64,000 nt of DNA from Eubacteriales bacterium mix99 (GTDB taxonomy: Bacteria > Bacillota > Clostridia > Caldicoprobacterales > DTU083): contig CP121690.1 of the NCBI GenBank assembly GCA_038396605.1, positions 2,632,356 to 2,696,355 on the forward strand, given 5' to 3'. Shown here piece after piece: positions 55,387 through 62,740 of the stretch. The stretch's first letter is position 1, and each line of letters opens with the position of its first letter. The notes below the pieces were generated by a model that searched no databases, was not told where the DNA came from, and saw only the letters and a program-made list of their open reading frames with translations. A program made the translations under genes and the position numbers.

Positions 55387-56534
55387 CCAGTTGGAAGGAT
55401 TCCATTCCGGTACAATCCTGGAATAATTGGAAATGGCAGCTTGCCCACAGGATTACAAATACTGAAATGCTGTCGGAAGTACTTAACTTGTCCGAACAGG
55501 AAAAAACAGATATCACCACATGCCTGAAACAGTTCCGAATGGCGATCACCCCCTACTATGCATCTTTGATACATCCGGAGGACAGAAACGATCCCATCCG
55601 TATGCAGAGTGTCCCATCGATTCAGGAAACGTTTTACTGCAGCGATGACCTGGACGATCCCCTGAATGAAGTGGAAAGCAGCCCGGTTCCCAATATTGTT
55701 CACCGCTATCCGGACCGCGTGCTGCTCCTGGCAACCTATGTCTGTTCCATGTATTGCCGCCATTGCACCCGCCGCAGAGTTGTCGGGGAGGAAGACGGAA
55801 TGATCACAGAGAGCGAATTGGAAATGGCTTTGGACTACATCCGGTCTCATGAGGAAATCCGGGATGTCCTGATCTCCGGAGGCGATCCTCTGACAATGAA
55901 TACAAAAAAGCTGGAATCCATTATTGCCGGACTTCGTGCGATCCCTCATGTGGATATTATCCGCATCGGCACGCGGGTTCCTGTGGTTCTGCCCATGCGG
56001 ATCACCGAAGAACTCCTTGCCATGCTGAAAAAATATCAGCCGATCTGGATCAACACGCATTTCAATCATCCCCGGGAAATCACCCCGGATGCGGAACGGG
56101 CGTGCACTGCCATAGTAGATGCCGGCATCCCCCTTGGTAACCAGAGTGTACTGCTGCGGGGAATCAATGACAACGCGGAGGTAATGAAGGATCTCCTGCT
56201 GAAACTGGTCCATATGCGGGTGCGCCCCTATTATCTGTATCAGTGTGACCTGTCCAGGGGTATCTCCCACTTCCGGACCGATGTGGATACCGGAATCAAC
56301 ATCATGCATCAGCTCACCGGCTATATTTCCGGCTTTGCCGTACCGAAATATGTAATTGATGCCCCCCACGGCGGCGGAAAAATTCCCATCAATTATAACT
56401 ATGTTCTCCGCAAGGATGACCGCGAGGTCCTGCTTGAGAACTACAAAGGCGAAAGATACTGCTATCCGGTTCCCCGGAGGTCAAAAATACAAACGGCTCC
56501 CGAATGCCACCCTGTCAGGGCTTCCACAAGATAG
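55383..56534 (+). CDS. kamA: Lysine 2,3-aminomutase family radical SAM enzyme
   Basis: A protein of 383 residues. The radical SAM cysteines are Cys121, Cys125 and Cys128 (CSMYCRHC). PLP binds Lys333 in the GGGK motif. The substrate residues Asp289 (YQCDLS) and Asp326 (VIDAPHGGGK) align, with a constant offset of 4, to Asp293 and Asp330 of Clostridium subterminale lysine 2,3-aminomutase; glutamate 2,3-aminomutases replace both. It is therefore a lysine-to-beta-lysine enzyme by residue. It overlaps the ATP-grasp gene by 4 bases. No beta-lysine acetyltransferase (ablB) follows. Confidence 0.92.
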   Translation: MTSWKDSIPVQSWNNWKWQLAHRITNTEMLSEVLNLSEQEKTDITTCLKQFRMAITPYYASLIHPEDRNDPIRMQSVPSIQETFYCSDDLDDPLNEVESSPVPNIVHRYPDRVLLLATYVCSMYCRHCTRRRVVGEEDGMITESELEMALDYIRSHEEIRDVLISGGDPLTMNTKKLESIIAGLRAIPHVDIIRIGTRVPVVLPMRITEELLAMLKKYQPIWINTHFNHPREITPDAERACTAIVDAGIPLGNQSVLLRGINDNAEVMKDLLLKLVHMRVRPYYLYQCDLSRGISHFRTDVDTGINIMHQLTGYISGFAVPKYVIDAPHGGGKIPINYNYVLRKDDREVLLENYKGERYCYPVPRRSKIQTAPECHPVRASTR

Positions 56535-56566
56535 ACCTATATATAATGACATTTTGGGAGAAAAGC

Positions 56567-56604
56567 AAAACAGCACCTTCCCCATCATCGGGAGGTGCTG
56601 TTTT
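56567..56604 (+). terminator. Bidirectional terminator after kamA
   Basis: AAAACAGCACCT (56567 on) pairs with AGGTGCTGTTTT (to 56604), giving a stem flanked by A and T tracts on both strands. It serves the convergent kamA and PfkB genes. Confidence 0.85.
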
Positions 56605-56639
56605 GATCCCTGCTCTTTGCTCCGTCGTTCTGCCTGCTT

Positions 56640-57713
56640 TTACCTCTTTACTCTCGCATTTCCTTCCCAAATGCTCCAGACCTGCTCCTCATCCGCAGGC
56701 TGTGCATAATCCGTCAGGAAGGTGGTGGCCATGGCACCGGTGGCCCAACCGAACTGAAGCCATTTTTCCGGCTCCCAGCCCTTCAGGATTCCATACAGCA
56801 GACCGCCGACAAAAGCGTCTCCCCCGCCGATCCGGTCCAGTACGGTAATCTTGCGGGGTTCCGCTGCATGCCAGTTCTCCCCTTCCAGCATGATGGCACC
56901 CCACATATGATAGTTGGTGCTGATCACCTGACGCAGTGTGGTGGCAAATACCGAAGCGTTGGGGAACATCTTCCGGACGCTGCCAATCATAGCCCTGAAG
57001 CTGTCTGTCTCTGCCGCAACGTTCCTGCCGCCTGCTTCCGGTCCTTTCATTCCGAAACACAGCTGAAAGTCTTCCTCGTTGCCTACCAGAATATCGGAAA
57101 GACCGGCAATCTCCATAAAGATATCCCTCAGCTCCTTTTCCCTGTCCTTCCAGAAAGAAGCACGGTAGTTGAGATCAAAAGAAATCCGCGTGCCATACTT
57201 CTTGGCTGCTTTGGCAAGATCCAGACAGAAAATACTGGTTTCATGGGACAGAGCAGCAATCAAACCGGACAAATGCAGAATTTGAACTCCTTCCTGACCA
57301 AAAAGACGATCCAGGTCAAAGTCCTTGCTGTTCAGCGTCAGTCCGACTTCCCCGGCACGATCGTTGTGAACCCTGGGGCCGCGGGATCCAAAGCCGCTGT
57401 CCGCAATATTGAACTGATGCCGGTAACCCCATGGCCCGCCCTGCGGAACATCGATTCCTTCGTAGGACATATGTCTGCCTGCAAGATTGTTTTTGATGAA
57501 CGCAGCAATGGGACTATCCTTTACAAAAGTCGTCAGGACCTTTACGGGAAGCCCCAGATAAGACGAAATGCTGGCCACATTGGTCTCGGCACTGGTCGCC
57601 TGCATGGTAAACGTGTCGCTGCAGTGCACCGGCTGTCCCCCGGCAGGGGTAATCCGAACTCCCATACTCGTCGGTACTACAAGGGAATAGGTAAAATCTT
57701 TTCGTAACTCCAT
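56640..57713 (-). CDS. PfkB family sugar kinase, 2-keto-3-deoxygluconate kinase type
   Basis: A ribokinase-fold protein of 357 residues. The substrate-binding N-terminal part includes TMQATSAETNVASISSYLG, with SFDLNYRASFW near 186 and the C-terminal ATP signature VLDRIGGGDAFVGGLLYG, where Asp is the catalytic base. This pattern is close to 2-dehydro-3-deoxygluconokinases, but no sugar-acid genes adjoin, so the substrate is uncertain. A perfect TTGACA-17-CATAAT promoter lies upstream. ATG 57713 follows GAGGAG at a spacing of eleven; a GTG four codons earlier is rejected. Confidence 0.88.
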   Translation of the reverse strand: MELRKDFTYSLVVPTSMGVRITPAGGQPVHCSDTFTMQATSAETNVASISSYLGLPVKVLTTFVKDSPIAAFIKNNLAGRHMSYEGIDVPQGGPWGYRHQFNIADSGFGSRGPRVHNDRAGEVGLTLNSKDFDLDRLFGQEGVQILHLSGLIAALSHETSIFCLDLAKAAKKYGTRISFDLNYRASFWKDREKELRDIFMEIAGLSDILVGNEEDFQLCFGMKGPEAGGRNVAAETDSFRAMIGSVRKMFPNASVFATTLRQVISTNYHMWGAIMLEGENWHAAEPRKITVLDRIGGGDAFVGGLLYGILKGWEPEKWLQFGWATGAMATTFLTDYAQPADEEQVWSIWEGNARVKR

Positions 57714-57823
57714 GGAAATCCACACTCCTCATTGATAGATTCATAGTGTATCTGTTGTACAGTTTTGCATATTATTGATAAAAATGCATAGCACGGCTCA
57801 AAGATCCGTATGCCTTCCCTTGT

Positions 57824-57852
57824 ATTATGGCATGGGGGGAATATTCTGTCAA
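57824..57852 (-). promoter_or_regulatory. Promoter of the PfkB kinase gene
   Basis: TTGACA (57852-57847), 17 bases, CATAAT (57829-57824). The transcript leader would be about 105 bases. Confidence 0.7.
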
Positions 57853-57937
57853 CGATTCCTCCCGGCCAACATGGGAATTCAGATATATTTTTGTGATAAA
57901 AATGGGGGAAACTGCTTGATTTCTTAAATAATAAGGT

Positions 57938-57961
57938 GTAGCTTATATGGGTAGCTTATAT
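57938..57961 (+). repeat. Direct repeat before the OpuB-type operon
   Basis: GTAGCTTATAT occurs at 57938-57948 and 57951-57961, and the second copy extends into the palindrome CTTATATAAG. It may be an operator or part of the promoter of the osmoprotectant transporter. No other element is seen in the gap 57853-58027. Confidence 0.5.
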
Positions 57962-58027
57962 AAGGAAGAACTGTACGGATTCCTGAAAATATCGTAACAA
58001 ATAATTGCGGAAGCAAAGAGGAGTTGT

Positions 58028-59173
58028 TTGATCTTGATTCAGTTTGAGAATGTATATAAGTCCTACAAAAATAAGTCCGTATTGCAGAATATCAGCCTGA
58101 CAGTCCGGACCGGTGAGTTTATGGTATTGATCGGTGCCAGCGGCTGCGGAAAGACAACATTGCTGAAAATGATCAATAAGCTCAATACCATTGATCAGGG
58201 AGACATTCTTCTGGACGACGTTTCCGTCACCAAAATGAACGATACAAAAATGCGGCGGAAAATCGGCTATGTGGTACAGGACGGCGGCTTATTTCCCCAT
58301 ATGACGGTCGCCGAGAACATCAGCATTATATTGAAGGTACTGAACGTGCCGAAAAAAAAGCAGGAAGCACGTATTAATGAATTGTTGGAGATGGTGGATC
58401 TGGATCCGGATTACCGGAATTTATATCCCAGCCAGTTGTCCGGCGGACAGCAGCACAGGGTTGGAGTCGCACGTGCCTTTGCAGCGGATCCCGGCATTAT
58501 TCTGATGGATGAGCCTTTTTCCGCACTGGACCCCGTTGTACGTGCGGAGCTGCAGGATGAGATCGTTCGGCTGCAGAAAAAGCTCAACAAAACCATCCTG
58601 TTTGTCACGCATGACATGGATGAAGCCATCCTGCTGGCGGACCGCATCTGTATTATTCAGAACGGGCATATTGCCCAATGTGACACCCCGGAAAATATAC
58701 TGAAGCATCCCGCCAACAGTGAGGTGGCAGATTTTGTCGGTCCCCGCCGGTTGTGGAGCAATCCGGAGTTCATTGAAGCACGGGATATCATGAAAACGGA
58801 TCCCTGCCGTATTTCAGGGGACCGTACGGTGTTGCAGGCCCTGCAGGTCATGAACCATTATGCCGTGGACAGCCTGCTGGTCACCGATAAACACGAGATT
58901 GCAGGAATCGTATGGCTGAGCGACCTTCAGAATTTCAAGCAATATACTTCTTCCCTGAAGGATTTTATCTCCACCGATTTTGTTTCGGTATACGAGGATA
59001 CTACCCTGAAAAAAATCGTCAACACGATTGACTATAATATCTCGGGCATAATTCCTGTAATCAATCATAAAAAACAGTTGGTGGGATATCTTACCAAAAG
59101 CATCCTCTTGTCTTCTCTCAGTAAACAGTATGAAACAACAAGTGTCTCAAATTCAAGGAGTGGAATCATATGA
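58028..59173 (+). CDS. Compatible-solute ABC transporter ATPase with CBS domains (OpuBA/OpuCA type)
   Basis: A protein of 381 residues. The ATPase domain has Walker A GASGCGKTT, Q-loop VVQDGGLFPHMTV, signature LSGGQQHR, Walker B IILMDEPFSALDP and H-loop VTHDMDEA. Two CBS domains (about 245-370) follow, which in OpuA-type transporters sense ionic strength. It drives uptake of betaine, choline or carnitine. Start is TTG 58028 or TTG 58034; the latter gives the common LIQFENV start. It overlaps the fused permease gene by 4 bases. Confidence 0.93.
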   Translation: MILIQFENVYKSYKNKSVLQNISLTVRTGEFMVLIGASGCGKTTLLKMINKLNTIDQGDILLDDVSVTKMNDTKMRRKIGYVVQDGGLFPHMTVAENISIILKVLNVPKKKQEARINELLEMVDLDPDYRNLYPSQLSGGQQHRVGVARAFAADPGIILMDEPFSALDPVVRAELQDEIVRLQKKLNKTILFVTHDMDEAILLADRICIIQNGHIAQCDTPENILKHPANSEVADFVGPRRLWSNPEFIEARDIMKTDPCRISGDRTVLQALQVMNHYAVDSLLVTDKHEIAGIVWLSDLQNFKQYTSSLKDFISTDFVSVYEDTTLKKIVNTIDYNISGIIPVINHKKQLVGYLTKSILLSSLSKQYETTSVSNSRSGII

Positions 59174-60756
59174 ATGCTTTTTTTTCAATGTTTCTGGAAC
59201 GAAAGGAAGAATTGCTGAACCTCTTTATCGACCATCTGAATATGACTACCATAGCCGTTTTGATTTCCCTGGCCATTGGAATTCCCCTTGCACTGATTAT
59301 TACAAAGAACAAGCCTCTGGCTGCCATTGTCATCGGAATTGCCAATCTTCTTCAATCCATACCCAGCATCGCATTGCTTGCCTTTATGGTCCCCTTTGTG
59401 GGAATCGGCCAGAAGCCGGCGATTATTATGGTTGTCCTGTATTCCCTGCTTCCGATCATTAAAAACACCTATACCGGGATTACGGAAATCGATCCCGAAA
59501 AAGTGGAGGTGGCAAACGGCATCGGACTTTCTCCCATGCAGCGGTTGTTCCAGGTTCAGCTTCCCATGGCGGCTCCCTTTATTATGGCCGGCATCCGGAT
59601 TTCTGCCGTTACCGCCGTTGGTACGGTCACCATTGCTGCTTTTGCCGGAGCAGGCGGACTGGGCTGGTTCATCAACCTGGGACTGAATGCCAACGATCCC
59701 AATCTGGTGCTGCTGGGTGCGATCCCCGCTTCCCTCCTGGCCCTGCTGGTAGATTACATCCTGTCCAAAATGGAAGAAGTTGTTACGCCGGAAGGATTAA
59801 AGCCTTCCGATCAGATTGTTCTGCAGACACCAAAAAAAATTCTGACAAAGAAGATTGTCGCTTTCGGACTATGCGCCCTTTTGCTGGTGATCCCCATTTA
59901 TTCCGGGGTTTCTGCTGTGGTACAGCAAGAGAATCGTACCATTGTCGTCGGCAGTGAAAATTTTACGGAAGCCATCATTCTCGGATATTTATATAAGGAT
60001 CTGATTGAAACGGACACGGGTATCAAAGTCGAAGAACGGTTCAATCTGAACGGCTCTCCCCTGGCTTTTGCTGCATTGAAGCGCGGAGACATTGATATGT
60101 TTACGGATTATACGGGCATTGCTTCCACGATACTGTTGAAGCTGCCGCTGGAAACGGACACGAAAAAGGTATATCAGGACGTAACAACACAGATGAAAAG
60201 CAAATACAATGTCCTGGTCTCGAAGCCGTTGGGATTCAGCAACGAATATGTCATCAGTGCCAGTCCGAAGTCAGCGGAAACCTATCATCTGGAGAAGCTG
60301 TCGGATTTGGTCGAACAGGCGCCTCAGCTGCGTTTTGGCTGTACCACTGCCTTTTCCCAACGGGAAGACTGTCTGCCGAAAATGGAAAAACAATTTGGAA
60401 TCCGTTTCAAGGATGTTCTGGGCCTGGAGGGAAACATCCGTTATCAGGCAATCAATTCTGACAAAGTCGATGTAACCGATGCCTATTCCACCGACGCCAT
60501 GACGGTAAAGGTAAAACTGGTGCCGCTGAAAGACGATCTTGGTTTCTTCCCGCCTTACGAAGCCATCAATCTGACAAGAAAAGATTTATACAGCAGATAT
60601 CCGGAAGTTCGTCCGGTCCTTAAGAAATTGGAGCATGCCATCACCACAAAAGAAATGGCAGAGATGAACTACGAAGTGGATGTGGAAGGCAAAAAGGCCA
60701 ATATTGTCGCTCATGAATTCTTGGAGAAAAAAGGTTTGCTGAAAAAATCAGAATAA
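59170..60756 (+). CDS. Compatible-solute ABC transporter permease-receptor fusion
   Basis: A protein of 528 residues. Residues about 15-210 form a permease of the OpuBB/ProW type with six helices and the EAA loop EKVEVANGIGLSPMQRLFQV. A further helix (about 240-256) links it to an extracytoplasmic OpuBC/ProX-like receptor (about 265-525) starting TIVVGSENFTEAIILGYLY. Permease and receptor are fused in one chain, so a free lipoprotein is not needed. With the CBS ATPase it is a full importer. The start has AAGGAG upstream. Confidence 0.94.
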   Translation: MNAFFSMFLERKEELLNLFIDHLNMTTIAVLISLAIGIPLALIITKNKPLAAIVIGIANLLQSIPSIALLAFMVPFVGIGQKPAIIMVVLYSLLPIIKNTYTGITEIDPEKVEVANGIGLSPMQRLFQVQLPMAAPFIMAGIRISAVTAVGTVTIAAFAGAGGLGWFINLGLNANDPNLVLLGAIPASLLALLVDYILSKMEEVVTPEGLKPSDQIVLQTPKKILTKKIVAFGLCALLLVIPIYSGVSAVVQQENRTIVVGSENFTEAIILGYLYKDLIETDTGIKVEERFNLNGSPLAFAALKRGDIDMFTDYTGIASTILLKLPLETDTKKVYQDVTTQMKSKYNVLVSKPLGFSNEYVISASPKSAETYHLEKLSDLVEQAPQLRFGCTTAFSQREDCLPKMEKQFGIRFKDVLGLEGNIRYQAINSDKVDVTDAYSTDAMTVKVKLVPLKDDLGFFPPYEAINLTRKDLYSRYPEVRPVLKKLEHAITTKEMAEMNYEVDVEGKKANIVAHEFLEKKGLLKKSE

Positions 60757-60828
60757 ATGCTTCCCTATCCTTTGTATATTCCTTGACTTATCGTAAAATG
60801 TTGAGTTGATAGGAAAGAATGATTTCTC

Positions 60829-60865
60829 ATTGATTGCAGGAATCATTGATTACAGGAATCAATGA
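60829..60865 (+). promoter_or_regulatory. Tandem dyad before the ABC exporter operon
   Basis: Two 16-base copies ATTGATT-R-CAGGAATC lie head to tail (60829-60844, 60845-60860). The second gives a perfect dyad TCATTGATT-ACAGG-AATCAATGA (60843-60865), placed 30 bases before the start codon. It looks like an operator or RNA hairpin. Confidence 0.55.
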
Positions 60866-60895
60866 AAGGAAGGAACATTCCAAAGGGGGATTTTT

Positions 60896-62740
60896 TTGTT
60901 ACATCAGATGCTGTCATACTTCAAAGGTTATGCAAAGGAAAGCATATTGGCGCCTTTGTTCAAGATGCTGGAGGCTTTCTTTGATTTGCTGGTGCCGTTT
61001 GTCATGGCCTCCATCATCAATATCGGCATTTCCAATCAGGATACCGATTTTATTCTGCGGCGATGCGCCGTATTGGTCCTACTGGGAATCGTAGGGCTGA
61101 TCAGTAGCATTACCGCACAATATTTTGCTTCCAAAGCTGCAGTTGGATATGCCGCTGCCTTACGCCACTCTCTTTTTCATCACATACAGACCCTTGGATT
61201 TTCGGAAATGGATTGTCTTGGCACAAATACGCTGATTACCCGCATGACCAGCGACGTCAATCAGATGCAGAACGGTCTCAACCTCTTTCTGCGCCTGTTC
61301 CTGCGCAGCCCGTTTATCGTGTTTGGCAGCCTGGTCATGGCATTCCGGATCAACCGGGACGCTGCCATGATATTCGTCGTGGCCATTCCCCTGCTGGCGG
61401 TTGCCGTTTTTGGCATCATGCTGGTTACCATACCCCTTTATAAAAAAGTCCAGGAACAGCTGGATCAGGTCCTGGGAATCACACGGGAAAATCTGACGGG
61501 AGTCCGGGTCATACGAGCCTTTACCAAAGAGCAAAGTGAAGTTAACCGCTTTGAAACGGCAAATTCCATCCTGACCGCCCTGCAAAAGAAGGTCGGCCGC
61601 ATTTCCGGATTCATGAATCCCATCACCTATGTGATCATTAACCTGGCGATTCTTGCCGTACTGCACACCGGCGCCGTTCATGTGGGCATCGGCGACCTCA
61701 GGCAGGGAGATGTCATCGCCCTGGTCAGTTATATGGGGCAGATTCTCATTGAACTCATAAAACTGGCCGATCTGATTATTCAGATGACAAAAGCAGCTGC
61801 CTGTGCAGGAAGGGTTTCTTCTGTGCTGCATACAAAGCCCGGCATGGAATTTGCTGTTGCGGGAAAGTCCGGACATATGGAGCGAAAAGCAAAGGATACT
61901 GCCCATCCGGCAAATGCGGCAAATCAAAAAAATAGCGCTGCAGATGCGTCAGATCAGAAAAGTATACCAACGGATAAGGAAAGATGGAATAACGCGGTAC
62001 GCTTTGAACAGGTATCCCTCACCTATCCTCTGGCAGCCGGAAAAAGTCTGAAGGATATCAGCTTCTGCGCAAAGAGCGGACAAACAATCGGCATCATTGG
62101 CGGGACAGGAAGCGGGAAATCCAGTCTGGTGCATCTGATTCCCAGATTTTATGACGCGACATCCGGGGATGTCCTGCTCTTTGGCAGATCCGTAAGAAAC
62201 TATTCAAAAGAAGAATTGCGCCGGCTGACAGGCATTGCCCTGCAGAAGTCCATACTGTTTCAGGGAACCATCCGATCCAATCTCCTGTGGGGAAAGGAAA
62301 ATGCAACAGAGGAGGAGCTGTGGCAGGCACTGCATGTGGCACAGGCGGAGGAATTTGTCAGGGAAAAAAGCAAAGGACTGGACGAACCTGTGGAACAGGG
62401 CGGGCGCAACTTATCCGGAGGACAAAAGCAGCGTCTCACCATAGCCCGTGCCCTTGTGAAAAATCCGAAAATTCTCATTCTTGACGACAGCACCAGTGCA
62501 CTGGATTATACGACCGATGCCGCTTTACGCAGGGCCCTTCGCAATCTGCCTGTGGAAATGACCACTTTTATCGTGAGTCAGAGGGCTTCCAGTGTCCGGT
62601 ATGCCGATCAGATTCTGGTCCTGGAAGATGGTTCCCTGGCGGGCATCGGGACCCATGAGAAGTTGCTGCGGTCCTGCAGGGTTTACCAGGAAATATACGA
62701 AAGTCAATACAAAAAAGGCGGGAAGCAGGAATGCCGTTAA
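60896..62740 (+). CDS. ABC exporter half-transporter, degenerate-site subunit
   Basis: A protein of 614 residues. Six membrane helices (about 1-300) are followed by a low-complexity linker (about 305-355, rich in Ala, Lys and Asn) and an ATPase domain with Walker A GGTGSGKSS, Q-loop LQKSILFQGT and signature LSGGQKQR. Walker B ends ILILDDSTSALD: Asp replaces the catalytic Glu, as in the degenerate subunit of heterodimeric exporters such as BmrC or TM287. Thus it needs the partner encoded next. Start TTG 60896 follows GGGGGA by five bases. Confidence 0.93.
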   Translation: MLHQMLSYFKGYAKESILAPLFKMLEAFFDLLVPFVMASIINIGISNQDTDFILRRCAVLVLLGIVGLISSITAQYFASKAAVGYAAALRHSLFHHIQTLGFSEMDCLGTNTLITRMTSDVNQMQNGLNLFLRLFLRSPFIVFGSLVMAFRINRDAAMIFVVAIPLLAVAVFGIMLVTIPLYKKVQEQLDQVLGITRENLTGVRVIRAFTKEQSEVNRFETANSILTALQKKVGRISGFMNPITYVIINLAILAVLHTGAVHVGIGDLRQGDVIALVSYMGQILIELIKLADLIIQMTKAAACAGRVSSVLHTKPGMEFAVAGKSGHMERKAKDTAHPANAANQKNSAADASDQKSIPTDKERWNNAVRFEQVSLTYPLAAGKSLKDISFCAKSGQTIGIIGGTGSGKSSLVHLIPRFYDATSGDVLLFGRSVRNYSKEELRRLTGIALQKSILFQGTIRSNLLWGKENATEEELWQALHVAQAEEFVREKSKGLDEPVEQGGRNLSGGQKQRLTIARALVKNPKILILDDSTSALDYTTDAALRRALRNLPVEMTTFIVSQRASSVRYADQILVLEDGSLAGIGTHEKLLRSCRVYQEIYESQYKKGGKQECR

